A stretch of 64,000 nucleotides of DNA from Bryopsis sp. KO-2023 (GCA_030272585.1 BSYQ01000010.1:3162001-3226000); one strand, 5' to 3'. Counted from the stretch's first letter, positions 1 to 11,169 are shown. Notes: generated from the letters alone by a model not told the origin. Program-made: numbers and translations.

Positions 1-410
1 AGGAAGGCAACTCACCAGATGCATCCTGAGCTCCCTGAGCAGCTGCCTGCATCTTCGTTCGAACCGCACTCCTGTGGTAGCAACAATTTTTAAATGGGTG
101 CAGATGCCCTTCAAAGGAAGGGGAATTTCATGAAAAGTTTCATGGATTGTCTGGATGACAAGTGCCGCCACACTCGTGGATGTAATTTAGTCATTAAACG
201 CAGGCAGGGAGCAAGCGTTACCGCATCGAGCACGAAGAACACATCCTTCAGCTCCGAGCTGGGAATGAGGGGTGTAATATCCACAACACAAGCTTGCTCT
301 TCCTCGATAAACTCGCAGCCGCTTTGAAGGAGCGAGCGGTACGGTCTCGCGTCCGTTCCCAAAACTAAGAACGCGACTGCCAACGCCAGGACTGCGCGTA
401 GTTCAAACAT
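1..410 (-). CDS. Secreted cysteine-rich protein, 5' part (runs off left edge)
   Basis: Two exons are visible: 410-222 and 71-16, with the next donor (GTGAGT) at 15-10. The start at 410 gives a signal peptide (MFELRAVLALAVAFLVLG) followed by the basic-Leu-Leu motif RSLLQ and then a Cys-containing stretch. Exon 1 ends in phase 0 at a GTAACG donor. Exon 2 follows a CTACCACAG acceptor and reads ECGSNEDAGSC...GCIW, the same C-x(n)-C-x(4,5)-C-x-W microdomain repeated in the giant gene at 48.5-64 kb. I infer a secreted or cell-surface paralogue of that protein. The function is unknown. The rest of the gene lies left of the window. Exon 1 and the signal peptide are clear; exon 2 rests on splice signals, phase and motif match. 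Confidence 0.62.
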
Positions 411-881
411 CCTGACAAAAGTCAAAAACCTGAACATCAGATGCGCCCCGCAAGGGAAAAGCATCGATATTATAAGGGGATAACTGTTGCGGATGCACAA
501 ACTTAGAAGTGGCGCACCTCGTCTCAGACTTTGTCCTTGCTTCGTTTCGACGGCGGATCCAGTTGTGGGAGAGGTTCGCGTTTTATGTTCAATATTTGCC
601 ACTTCCCAGCCCTGTTCTCACGCGTGGCAGAAGCATGTGTTGAAGTTTGCCAATAACCCATCATCACCATATCCATTACATAGCTTCACACTTCCAGCAC
701 GTAAAGCTGATTCGCAGGTGGAACCCAGCTGCAGTTTGGGCCAATCCCGATAAAACGTCCGATCAATACGGATGCGCCCAATCGCCGATCATTGAGTTTC
801 GGTGTCTGACTGCACCCTTGCCAAAGTCGAATCGTGTTCACAGTTTGCAAATCCACCTTTTTTTTCTTGAGAAAAGAAGTG
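411..881. promoter_or_regulatory. Divergent promoter region between the cysteine-rich gene and WDR4
   Basis: 471 bp separate the two divergent start codons, so both promoters and 5' UTRs must lie here. A TATA-like TTATAATA reads on the minus strand at about 476-469, some 60 bp upstream of the minus-strand ATG. No other motif is clear. Confidence 0.4.
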
Positions 882-3470
882 ATGGGAGGCGGTCGCAAGC
901 GCAGGAAACAAGTTCCGAGTGGCGGCGCATGGCAGCCGCCAGTGGAGGCTGTTTCACGCATCGTTGCTTTGCATCCTTCGGGAACGTATGCAGTGGTGGC
1001 TGTTGGGGATAAACTCAGAGGATACGACACCAGGTCGGACGGCGCTCGAAAACCGTACATCTATTGCAGTGAGAAACCTTCCCATGAGTTTGTATCCATA
1101 TCAGTTTTGAGTTGTTCAATGTCCAGATTTTCATCACCCCAACTTTTTTTTAAGTACCAATTATTTTTTATTTTATTTTCAAATGATGGAATTTGATGGA
1201 TTTAATGGTGTTCTAATTTTTTTTCCCCAAATGCTTGCGACAATTTGCATCCCTCGTCTCATGGAAATGTGTTTCTGGAGTTTTTGAGGCAATGCATTCC
1301 AAATTCCAGAAAATATTGACTTGGAGTGGATGTCTGTCCAGGACTCAGGAAACTTTCAATATTAATAATGATTCGAAGGCGATAACCCGAGTTGCTGCTT
1401 TCAGTCCCTGTGGTCGATGGCTTCTTGTTGGTGGAGATGATAAATGCTTTAAATTATGGAAGGTTGATTCTTGGGATGCATGCATGAACACGTTGTGAGT
1501 GGCATTCTCAGCAACACTACAGAATTGCAAAATTTCCGGGTCTGCATGTATGTTTCTGTCTAGAGTTGACTTCGAAGGAAATCCTCATTCATGTATTCAT
1601 GTATTCGTCTGTCGGCAGTATTTGTCTGAAGGCCAAATTTTCCATTTCCACATTTCGATCCGCTTGTGTTTGAATTCTTTTGCCTGTCAAAATGCACATC
1701 AATGTTGTTCTGTGTTTTTTTTTGCCCCTTTTTCAGCAAAACTCACAAGAAGGTGAGTGCTGGTGCATTCACTCCAGATGGAAACCACTGCATTGCTGCT
1801 GATAAATTCGGCGATGTTTATTATGGAAAGATCGATTCTGAAACCCCCACACCGCCTTTGTCGTTGCTTCTGGGACATTACTGTAGCATCGTGACATCCG
1901 TATCGATTCCAAGGGTAAGGTTCGCAGGCAACACATTTTGCATCCAAAAATAGAAAAAAAATAAGGGCTCCGGAATCTCCTTGGAAAAATGCCTTTTATG
2001 GGGAGGTGGAGGGGTGTTGTTATGGTGTTGTTCAACAACAGCTGCTGGCATGGTGATTCGATTTCCCCGTCTGGGCATGTGGTGAAGAATTCTTCTCTAT
2101 TTTGATTCTCAGGATCCAACCAGAATCCTGGCAATTCCTGTGGTTTGTTTGATTTTTGGAAACTTGATTTGACCTTGTGCTCACTGAAAGAAGCTTCCAT
2201 TCATTTCCAAACAGGATGGGAAGACTGTCGCCACCACAGATCGAGACAACAAAGTGCGTGTCAGCGTCTGGCCGGATGATCCCTCCAAAGGAGCATTCGA
2301 GATTCAATCCTATTGCATGGGGCATTCCTCATTCGTGACATCGTCATGTTTTGTCCATTGGGTCGAAAACAGCACCGTTCTGGTGACAGCTGGCGGTGAT
2401 GGGAAAGTGCTGCTGTGGAACCATGTCGAGGGGAAGCTTCTCGGCAGCTTCCAGGTGACACACTCCTGCAGATTTTATTAATTTGTATTTCCAGATGTAG
2501 AATGCATGCAATGAAGCAGCAGGAAGGCAAATTTGACAGAATTTGTTTCCGGAAATACTTTGTGTGGAGCAATGGATTTCGTATGTCGATTTCCCCTCAC
2601 CAAAACTGAAAAAATGGTTTTCTGAGCGTGACTTGGGTTGAAATTCAGGTGCCGCCTTTACCCAAATTTGAAGAGCCATCAGAAGAAGATGGGGCCCCAG
2701 AGAACAGCACTGGTAAGGCAGATGAGGTTGAAGGGGCTTCCTCAGAGAATTGTGGGGGGGAAGCCACAGAAGAGGGGGCCGAGGCCGAGGTTGAGGGCGA
2801 TTCAGAACCTGATGAATCCGAGAAAGAAGATGAGGGGGAAATGGGGGGTCCATCACATTCAAGCAGTCCAGAACAGTCAACCTCCTTGGGGAATGTAGTG
2901 GTGTGTTTTGCTGCAGCAACCAATAGGTCAGTTTCGGCACACGGGGGGGGGGGGGGGGGTGCTTTTGTGGGTGGAAAACCTGTGTGAGGTGACATTTCCT
3001 AGGCGTAGACGAGGTTTGGGGTAAATTGCATAAAGCTTTCATAATCTGCAGGCACTTTTGTCTTTTCTAAGATATTAGGGGCCTTGTTATGTTGCAGACC
3101 ATACCTTGCTGTAGCGGCGGAGGGGCGTGACGAGGTGTTAATTCTGGAGTGTGACGTTTCGGATTGGACGGTGTCTCTGAAGCAAAGCCTCGCCTTTTCT
3201 GAGGTCAGCCGTCCATGTTTCGTGAATTTTGACGAGGATGGAAGACTGTGGGTGGCTGGGGGTCCTGTGGTGACGGAGTCCGATGAGATTCACTTAGGGA
3301 TGGCAGAAATGGACAGTAAGTGATTGGTGTCCTGCTTAATGTGTTTTCAATCTTTTTGGAGGGTTGGATGAGGCTGAAAATTTGACAGCTGCCTGAGGTG
3401 TACATTTGCACAATGAAATCCAAGTGGCTCTGTCACCCCCCCCCTCCCCAGAAAAGAATATAAAATATAA

Positions 3471-3502
<32 letters not shown>

Positions 3503-3963
3503 ATATATGGGCTAAATCACCTCGTTGTGGACGGCCTTCGTTGGGCAAGTTTGCCTAATGCAAATTAAACATTCATTCATATCTATATTTATACAATACA
3601 CACGGCGGTAATAGTACACACATACACGCGTATATACATCAGCAGTAATAATATTCATCTTAAATTATTGAGCACATTGGATCTTGATCATTGGTTACTT
3701 TTTGGACAGGTTCCGGCAATTTCATCAGTACCATCAAGCAGAGAATCCCCCCAGCAGCGTTGGCTTTCCTTGAGTGTCGATCAAAGAGGTCCTCTGAAGA
3801 TGCCACACCGCCCAAGCCTGCCTCCTCCCTGAGTCAGACATTGGGAAAGAAGGGCTATAAGGAAGTGGATTTCAGGAAGAGGTACCGGGCCGATTATCGT
3901 GACAGGGAAATTATGAAACAAAGATCTGAGACGAAACCGAACGGCAGCAAGGACAACAGCTGA
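882..3963 (+). CDS. WDR4: WD-repeat subunit of tRNA (guanine-N7)-methyltransferase, WDR4/Trm82-like
   Basis: In the known family this beta-propeller subunit partners METTL1/Trm8, the catalytic subunit that makes m7G46 in tRNAs. Proposed exons: 882-~1091, ~1349-1494, 1737-1914, 2215-2454, 2649-2926, 3098-3315, 3710-3963 (TGA), about 507 residues. All junctions keep phase; intron 1 borders are the least certain (donors at 1055, 1069 or 1092). WD blades are recognisable: GRWLLVGGDDKCFKLW, KFGDVYYGKID, GKTVATTDRDNKVRVSVW, STVLVTAGGDGKVLLWN and PYLAVAAEGRDEVLIL. Exon 5 inserts about 80 Glu/Asp/Ser-rich residues between blades, which is longer than usual. The C-terminus is a basic helix (KKGYKEVDFRKRYRADYRDRE), typical of the family tail. 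Intron 5 has a G17 run (2943-2959) and intron 6 a TA/TG microsatellite (3471-3505). Confidence 0.82.
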
Positions 3964-5055
3964 AATCGATGGGGATGGATCGTGAAGTGGATGTTAGAAT
4001 TGCAGTCGAGTGGGTTTTTTTGATGCTGTAGTGAAAGTGGAAAGAAACCCGGCAGCAAGGAGAGAATGTGAGGTCCAGTCGGTGCTTTTAATTTCCCTTA
4101 GTGTTACTGATCCAAGTTGGTGTCTCAGAATGGTGCCATCAGGAGAAAAAACTGATTTGACCGTCCACAGCCCTGGGTGGTGATCTGCCATTTGAAAGCT
4201 GGAGGCGTGGGAACCAGCCATTTCAGTTCCCCTTTCCTTTCAGTTTTTTTTATTATTATTTTATGCCCACTGAATTTATGAATGCCTGTCAATTCTTCAG
4301 CCATTTTTTTCTTTGTGCTGCTGTCAGGAAACCATTGCTGAACAAAAGGAACTCGTTGATAAACTCGATCCTGTCCTCTTTCATGATGAACACCCTGCAA
4401 CTCCTCTCCCTTGAATCTCTCCCAGTGTTGGTATAACTGTCCTCAAATTCACACTAAATTCCACAGGTTATTTTTCACCCCTTCGACGGTGCCTCCTCCA
4501 CAATCAGAGCAGGGAAGACATTCTAATCAGCTCACAATCCTCTATTATATGCCGCATGGAACCCTCCCGTCTGTATCTTGTTGCAACCACACTAATATAT
4601 CCAGGATATCCTGAATTCTCTAAACTCTACTCAGCTCTGAAGGCACCGAGCAACAAAACCTGGTGTATATGTTGGATTTCATTCTGTGAATCACAGGCTG
4701 TGATCACTGGCCATTCATGAATGTCAAATTTACTTTGTCCATATAAGGCCTAAGCCCACTGGTTTCAAGTGTGGTTCTTTCCCCACAAAAAAAATCAAAG
4801 TACATTGGTTCATTAATACCAAATCATTCCCAAAATTGCACGAACTTTTCTCGGTGCGATTATGAGTGCTGGGTGCGAGCACGTGAACTTTGACGCAAGT
4901 TTGCTACTTATCGTCAGTCGAGCGGTTTTTTCGTCCTCGCTTTCTGTTTATTGCCTTCGGCGGTGTGTTCTGTGCTTTCTTGCTTTCCGGCGAAGTGATT
5001 GTTTTCGCGAACTTGGAGCTGAACGACTGGGATGAGCGATTTCTGTCGATACGGG
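3964..5055. other. Intergenic: WDR4 3' UTR and upstream region of the next gene
   Basis: No gene is supported. The first part must hold the WDR4 3' UTR and polyadenylation site. A 60-codon plus-strand frame at 4890-5072 overlaps the first coding exon of the next gene in another frame and is probably 5' UTR sequence. Confidence 0.5.
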
Positions 5056-6075
5056 ATGGGCCCCTGTTCTGAAAGGTGAGTTCAGTTCCGAATACTTCCT
5101 TTTGCGTCGATTGGTACGTGGACCACGTTTCTATGGTTCAAGGACAAAGGATCGTCCTACTGGCGGATGGCCTAATAGGATGGAAACTCGTTTGGTGTTG
5201 ACGTCCAACTTACTTTAGACGTTACAGCGAGGGTCTCGATCAGACTGCGAAAGACGAGGTCGAGGGATCCTTTTCCTCGTATTTTGTCTTCTTTGTTCTT
5301 TTCGTTGCGCCGATCCTGTTCGTTGTCGTTTTCCATTTTTTTCTGAGATCGTGGTAAATCTTCAGGTACCGAACTTTGGCGATACTCCTCGCGTTGCTGG
5401 CTTTCCTCTTGGGATCTGGAGTCTTTCTCGTCACTCGATCAGAAAACGTTCCTTTTCGAAGAGTTGCCGTCGTCGGTCGTGGAGGTCAGGAGATCACTGG
5501 TTGGGAGGGGGGGCTTTATTATGGAAAATATTATGGAGCCATAGCTGCCTTCTATGCAAAGCCTGTAAGTAAAACTTGTTGTTCGTTCGATCAAAAAACG
5601 AATCTGGCTCGATTCCGTCCCTGTTCTTGAAAAGAACCGAAAAAAAAAAACAAAAAAAAAAACGTTTTTTCCTGTGGGTGTGTTCGCCGATTTCCAGTTT
5701 ATAAACCAAACCTGCCGATTTCAGTGCTTGCAATTCGAATCGTCATGATATGCCCCTAAAGGCTCAGCATTAGATGCCTCTCTCAGAATTTCATAAGAGT
5801 ATGACCAGAGATGTGTGTGTGTATTTTGTGTTGAAATTCAGGTGTGTAAAAAAAAATTTAGACGGGACTGGGGTGTCCTTCCAAGAGTGGCTTTTGCAAT
5901 CGTGGCATTCTCCTGTCTTCTGATTTTTGTGGAATTCAAGTATGGTAGAATTTTTGATTTCTGTTCGATTATCATCCTTATATTTCCTATGACAATGATA
6001 GACATGGTACAAGCCCTTCGGAGGTGGTATGATTATCCAGACGTTATGAGAGTAATCCTCCTTCCCTTGGATTAA
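5056..6075 (+). CDS. Small three-exon integral membrane protein, unknown family
   Basis: Three exons (5056-5075, 5366-5564, 5842-6075, stop TAA) join in phases 2 and 0 to encode 150 residues. The first exon is only six codons plus two bases; it was chosen because ATGGGCCCCTGTTCTGAAAG is followed by GTGAGT and keeps the hydrophobic frame. Hydrophobic segments lie near residues 10-29 (LAILLALLAFLLGSGVFLV), 85-105 (VAFAIVAFSCLLIFVEF) and 108-127 (FDFCSIIILIFPMTMIDMV). Basic clusters (VCKKKFRRDW and TRSENVPFRR) sit between them. I do not recognise the family. The ORF stops exactly where the minisatellite begins, so its 3' UTR is probably made of repeat units. Confidence 0.65.
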
Positions 6076-7310
6076 AAAGAAATCAAAAAAAAATGGGCTG
6101 GTTATATAAAAAACTGATTCCTCTCCTTTGTTGGGTTAAAAAAAATAATAATCAAAAAAAATGGGCTGGTTATATAAAAAACTGATTCCTCTCCTTATTG
6201 GGTTAAAAAAACAAAAATCAAAAAAAATGGGCTGGTTATATAAGAAAACTGATTCCTCTCCTTTATTGGGTAAAAAAACAAAAAAAAAACAAAAAAAAAT
6301 GGGCTGGTTATATAACAAACTGATTCCTATCCTTGTTGGGTTAAAAACAAAAAAAATCAAAAAAAATGGGCTGGTTATATAAAAAAACTGATTCCTCTCC
6401 TTTATTGGGTTATTGAAAAAACAAAAAAAAAACAAAAAAAAATGGGCTGGTTATATAAAAAAACTGATTCCTCTCCTTATTGGGTTAAAAAACAAAAACA
6501 AAAACAAAAAAAATGGGTTGGTTATATAAAAAACTGATTCCTCTCCTTTATTGGGTTATTGAAAAAACAAAAAAAAATAAAAAAAATGGGCTGGTTATAT
6601 AAAAAACTGATTCCTCTCCTTATTGGGTTAAAAAACAAAAAAAAAACAAAAAAAATGGGTTGGTTATATAAAAAACTGATTCCTCTCCTTTATTGGGTTA
6701 TTGAAAAAACAAAAAAAACAAAAAAAAATGGGCTGGTTATATAAAAAACTGATTCCTCTCCTTATTGGGTAAAAAAACAAAAAAAAACAAAAAAAATCAA
6801 AAGAAAATTGGCTGGTTATATAAAAAACTGATTCCTCTCCTTTATTGGGTTATTGAAAAAACAAGAAAAAAACAAAAAAAAAAGGGCTGGTTATATAAAA
6901 AACTGATTCCTCTCCTTATTGGGTTAAAAAACAAAAAATAAACAAAAAAAAGATGGGCTGGTTATATAAAAAAACTGATTCCTCTCCTTTATTGGGTTAT
7001 TGAAAAAACAAAAAAAATCAAAAGAAAATTGGCTGGTTATATAACAAACTGATTCCTCTCCTTATTGGGTAAAAAAACAAAAAAAAAACAAAAAAAAATG
7101 GGCTGGTTATATAACAAACTGATTCCTATCCTTGTTGGGTTAAAAACAAAAAAAATCAAAAAAAATGGGCTGGTTATATAAAAAAACTGATTCCTCTCCT
7201 TTATTGGGTTATTGAAAAAACAAAAAAAGTCAAAAAAAAATGGGCTGGTTATATAAAAAACTGATTCCTCTCCTTATTGGGTTAAAAAACAAAAAAAAAG
7301 TTGGGCTGGT
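6076..7310. repeat. 17-unit minisatellite, about 72-bp unit
   Basis: Seventeen units share the core GGGCTGGTTATATAAAAAAC, then TGATTCCTCTCC and TTATTGGGTT, joined by A-rich linkers. The word CTGATTCC occurs at about 6114, 6182, 6249, 6320, 6388, 6464, 6534, 6607, 6676, 6749, 6829, 6903, 6975, 7049, 7119, 7187 and 7261, a mean spacing near 72 bp. Two end types alternate through much of the array (CCTTATTGGGTTA and CCTTTATTGGGTTATTGA), giving a dimeric higher-order unit. Units 4 and 15 share the same rare variants (ATAACAAAC, CCTATCCTTG), suggesting block duplication. Confidence 0.95.
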
Positions 7311-8530
7311 GATGTGATTAATGGATCAATGGGATTTTGGATAAATTAACAAATTTCTTTGATGTACATGTTACAAAAAAAAAGGAACTTGATACTGAAA
7401 TTGGAATTGAAGAACAAGAAAAAAGTGTGACTGAAGGAGAAAAAGATGAAATTGAAGAAGAAAAAAAGTGTGACTGATTGAGCTTGTGATGGTTTAACAA
7501 AATTCGAGAACGAGTAGTGTCTGGAAAAATTATGAAGATTCGGAAAAAGGAAGTGATGAAGGATTGGTGGAAAGAATGTGGATGTGGGTACGATGATTTC
7601 TGAAGAAGAAAAAAGATGAAATTGAAGAAGAAAAAAAAGTGTGACTGATTGAGGATGTGATGGCTTATCAAATCGAGAAGGTGAAGGGGAGTGGGATTGG
7701 TGAGAATGAAGGATTGGCTGGAGCAAGAAGGAAATACAGAAAAGAAAAAAGATATTGCAGAAAATGATGAGTTTTTTCAGAAGATTGTGAATATGATGGA
7801 AGTTGCTGGAAGGGAAGAATTTTATCGCTGCCGATGGAAATTTATTACCTCTGCCTGAGACAGGTGAAAAGTTATGGGTTTTTTTTTAATGTTGATGGAA
7901 TGTGTGAAGAGGTGGAAGGAGAAAGGAAAAGGTGGAAAAACTGGAAATTCGATATTGTGGGTCAGTCTGACGGTGAAGGAGCAAAAAAAAGATCAAATTT
8001 GATGAACTGTGGAAAATTTGAGTATTAGATTAGTGTTATATTTTCAATTTTTGATTTTGTTCCATGATCAGTCGGGAGAAAATCGAAAATTGGACCAAGA
8101 CATTTGGATAGGAATAAAAAAACAGAAGGAAAAAAAAAATGGGAAGACATTTTTTTAGAGGTATTTTCATTCTTGTTGTGGGATTTCCAGAAGAAGATCG
8201 AAAATATATGGAGAAAAAAAAGGTAGAAAATATAGAATTAGAAAAAAAAAATACAATATAGATTTAGGCAGCATTTTCTTTTTTGTTTCGAATCGATCGA
8301 AAGAAGATTGAAAATGAATGGTAGAGTTTTAGCACAGCTTTTAGACTAATTTTATTTTTTGCTCCTGAGTTGCTCGTTCAGCAATGCTGGAGGAAGCTCG
8401 AAAATTAGATGGGTTATAATAGTTTAGTCATGTATTTTCTTTCTTGTCTTGGAAATTGTCAAGAGAAAACTGAAAAACCATTTTAGCAAAAAAACAATAT
8501 GTTTAACATCATAGATTTCAATCGTTTCGT
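7311..8530. repeat. AT-rich stretch with degenerate direct repeats
   Basis: No gene is supported. A roughly 55-bp segment at 7441-7496 recurs at 7612-7667 almost unchanged (GATGAAATTGAAGAAG followed by AAAAGTGTGACTGATTGAG). From about 8040 to 8500 a looser period near 100 bp is visible: a TTTTCTTTCTTGT-like tract followed by AGAAGATCGAAAAT-like words at about 8085, 8200, 8306, 8399 and 8471. This looks like an old, eroded tandem array. Confidence 0.5.
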
Positions 8531-8535
8531 TTCTT

Positions 8536-9246
8536 GTGTTCCTCTGCATTGATATCCATCTGCAGGCAAAAACCAAAGTGCATGTCACACTTTTTCCTGA
8601 GAATCGACCTCCATATGTCTGCCTGAAAAAGAGTGTCCCTCTCCTATTTTTACCCCCAAACTTGCAGTCCGGTGATCTCTACCAATCATATATCCCTTGT
8701 GCTGTCCAATGCATCATCATGACTCTTTGACCAGCGGGCTGCACACCCAGCTCCACCCATTTGCAACGGCCAGAATTTCTCCTACTTGTGGAAAAAATCT
8801 GAATCAAGTCTTCCTTCGGCAGTGTTACTTGTTGCTTGACATCAACTGGATCTAGTTTCCTTGGGGATAAAAAAGATGCCGACCTCTCTAAATGTTACAG
8901 AGGATCTGGGATTTTTTCTCGCCGCCTTCTCGTTTGATACCATGGCTAATCGCAGCAGCTTTGTGCTCCTAAGACCCTCCTCTCTGAATAGCCCTTGTGT
9001 ACTTTAGGAATTGCCTGGATTCGTTCCAGAACATTCAGTATTGATGTGGCATCGTTTCCCAGATTCCCATCATCATGCACAGCCAGGAATATGGGGGATC
9101 CACCAATTGCAGGATTGGGCTCGATTTCTATCAACGACAGAAACTTTATTCGCTATGTAAAAAGCTTGGGAATGGTTTCAAGAGTTTGCAAGAGTTCTTT
9201 GATCTCTTTGTGGAACAGAAACACAGTCAGCATGTAGAGAGGTTGG
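8536..9246 (-). pseudogene. Decayed minus-strand reading frame next to the retrotransposon
   Basis: On the minus strand two coding-like frames run with single in-frame TAG stops: one through 9246-8946 (...KEIKELLQTLETIPKLFT, stop, then IEIEPNPAIGGSPIF...) and one through about 8905-8560 (...VTLPKEDLIQIFSTSRRN..., stop at YDW, then still protein-like). A related-looking open stretch (PRITTFLVVQTKRNP...) lies on the other side of the LTR element at 18640-18433. I infer a degenerated gene or old element that the retrotransposon split. No family is recognised, and the frames across the insertion do not join cleanly. Confidence 0.25.
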
Positions 9247-9251
9247 AAAAC

Positions 9252-9429
9252 TGATATGAACGTAGAGGTCACAGACCGAGACAAGAGTTAACTGCAAAAG
9301 GATAGAACTGAGGTGGGAAGGCTAGGCCGCGTTTATATGGCCTCTGGGACGGTACGAGATCTCACATCTCGAACCGTCCCCGTCCAGCTGTAACTTCTGG
9401 ACGGACTGGTGAGTCAGAGGTTCATATCA
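9252..9429 (-). repeat. 3' LTR of the chromovirus
   Basis: 178 bp, matching the 5' LTR base for base by eye. It is preceded on the minus strand by a G9 polypurine tract and followed by the AAAAC duplication. Confidence 0.95.
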
Positions 9430-9446
9430 ACTAGTCCCCCCCCCAA
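9430..9446 (-). other. Polypurine tract
   Basis: Minus-strand TTGGGGGGGGGACTAGT lies directly before the 3' LTR, in the position where plus-strand DNA synthesis is primed in LTR retrotransposons. It is G-rich and ends six bases short of the LTR boundary. Confidence 0.6.
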
Positions 9447-9735
9447 CGACTTCGCGTCCCGCGAAGCCGACAGTTCATCTCCATAATCCTTACACAAAAA
9501 TAACCCAATAACCTGTTCGAATGTTTGTCCCAACCAGTCCCAGTGTTTCTGCACAAGAGAATAAACCCGAAAAAACCCGTTCGATACTGTTCAATCCGAA
9601 CTTACTCACAAAAAGAAGTCAATAAAGAAAACCGTTCCACAGCGTCCCCGACGCTTTCACAAAAGAACCCACGAAACGAAAAACCCCGAACCGAATACCG
9701 AACGAAACCAAACCATAACAAGAAAACCCATCAAT

Positions 9736-11169
9736 TCACTCCGGTGCCCCCTGTGCGCGCCTTTTGCGCGACCCCCCTTTAGGAACGTGAGGGGGTTCGA
9801 GACCGGTGCGTTCGTAATACAATTTCCCATATGCATTTATGATGTCCTTTAAGCGGCCTGTCCACTCCGTACCGAGCTCGCGTTTGTAGCAAGCCGGACA
9901 CTCGCTCGCGGGAAACGGCTCATCCAAGCCAGGCACCAAGAGGACGTCGTCCCCAAGCATCGGGGTACGCGAGTCCTGGAGGATGTCCTCCGGTTCCGGG
10001 AAAAACCCGTCCTGGCGGTGAAACCGCACGGCGCGCGCGGCCAGGCGGAGGCCGGCGTTGTGGGAGAGGCACGTGAGGTGCTTCCCACAACCGATCACGC
10101 GGTCGTACTGCTCCCTCACCGGCCTCCCCGTGGCCGAGCACGCTGGACATATTGGGATTGCTCCCCCTTCCGCTGTTCCTCCCGTAGCCTGGGTTGGAGT
10201 CCGGGTTGTCGTGGTCGCCGTTGGGGTACTTGGAGTCGCCTTGGGGGTATTCGCTGGTTGTGGCGTGGAAGTTGTGTCGACTGACGTTCCTCCACTTTCG
10301 TCCTGGATAACCGTCTCGGTAGCCACTTGGACTGGTACGACGAACTTTCCATGGCGTAGTGGAATCCTGCTGGGGTCCAAAATGCGATTGCGCTTTGTCC
10401 TGGGACGGTTTGGAACTGGAGACGTAACTGGAAGTGGCTGTCCCAATTCCGCTGGTGGTCCCTCGTCGTCACTGCTGGCGCATGTGTCGGGACGAGGTAC
10501 TGGCGTCACTGGACGTGGCTTGGTGGTGGTCTCGGGTGGTGGAAGGATGCGTGGAGGAGCCAGGAAGCCGGAGAGTTCCATTGGGGACAGAAGAGGTCCC
10601 TCATTGCTCACGTCGCCACTGGGTTGTAATGGCTGGGACGGTGGAACCGTCGGCGCAACCTCGGAAGCTTCCTGCGCGGGTCGTCCGACCGAAAGGGCAT
10701 CTGTGCCTGTGGTGAGGGTGACGTCGATGCTGGTCCAAGCCTCCTCGAGGGTCCTGCGAATGCTGGCCACTCGCTGGTTATCCACCTCGGCTGCGGCTTG
10801 TACCACGAGCTTCATCCTCTCCTGGGCGTCCTTCGCGTCGGACTGCCTCAATTTCTTTTCCCTGCTCTCCCTGTCGAGCGCCCCGCGTTGCAACATGCTC
10901 GCCAGCTCCGCCTCCTTCTTGGCGCCCTCGAGCTGACGCTTGACCGTTGCCAATTCCGTCTCGGCCACATCTTTTTCCCCTTTGACCTTTTCCAGCTCAC
11001 TTTTAAGGTCGTCGACCGTCTTGTCCGCTTTAACCTTCTCCAACTCGGCTTCCAACTCCGTGATCTTTTTCTCCGCTGATTCCGCCCTCGCAGTTTCCTC
11101 CGCCAACCTACGTTCCAACTCCTCTTTTTCCGTCTGCATGTTTTGAGCCATTTCCAGGAAGGTCGCCAT
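9736..11169 (-). CDS. 3' ORF: coiled coil plus cysteine-rich zinc-binding domain
   Basis: 477 residues, placed after pol where some elements carry env-like or accessory genes. Residues 1-~135 form a strongly charged coiled coil (EELERRLAEETARAESAEKK). The middle is Pro/Thr/Ser-rich. The C-terminal ~150 residues hold CPAC, CGKHLTCLSH and a second CPAC, spaced like a two-zinc RING or zinc-ribbon site. The tail is basic (GGSRKRRAQG). There is no signal peptide or membrane segment, so it is not an envelope glycoprotein. The function is unknown; nucleic-acid binding or a role in transport or silencing escape is speculative. Confidence 0.78.
   Translation of the reverse strand: MATFLEMAQNMQTEKEELERRLAEETARAESAEKKITELEAELEKVKADKTVDDLKSELEKVKGEKDVAETELATVKRQLEGAKKEAELASMLQRGALDRESREKKLRQSDAKDAQERMKLVVQAAAEVDNQRVASIRRTLEEAWTSIDVTLTTGTDALSVGRPAQEASEVAPTVPPSQPLQPSGDVSNEGPLLSPMELSGFLAPPRILPPPETTTKPRPVTPVPRPDTCASSDDEGPPAELGQPLPVTSPVPNRPRTKRNRILDPSRIPLRHGKFVVPVQVATETVIQDESGGTSVDTTSTPQPANTPKATPSTPTATTTTRTPTQATGGTAEGGAIPICPACSATGRPVREQYDRVIGCGKHLTCLSHNAGLRLAARAVRFHRQDGFFPEPEDILQDSRTPMLGDDVLLVPGLDEPFPASECPACYKRELGTEWTGRLKDIINAYGKLYYERTGLEPPHVPKGGSRKRRAQGAPE

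Noticed and set aside
6136..6744. Several frames through the minisatellite encoding a repeated MGWLYKKLIPLL-type peptide
   Set aside because: They arise because the repeat unit lacks stops in some frames; frame is lost between units of different length and no start context or splice site supports them.
6076..7310. CRISPR-like array
   Set aside because: The spacers between cores are A-rich linkers of near-identical sequence, and the genome is eukaryotic with introns.
7346..7726. Minus-strand Ser/Phe/His-rich ORFs
   Set aside because: Translations of A-rich direct repeats read backwards; composition reflects the repeats and not a protein.
8690..9140. Idea that TAG is a sense codon, from in-frame TAGs in minus-strand frames
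   Set aside because: Host genes end in TGA or TAA here but the sample is five genes, ORF0 of the retrotransposon ends in TAG, and the frames in question look decayed.
10058..10936. 292-codon plus-strand ORF
   Set aside because: Antisense shadow of the retrotransposon 3' ORF, which has a coiled coil and zinc motif on the minus strand.
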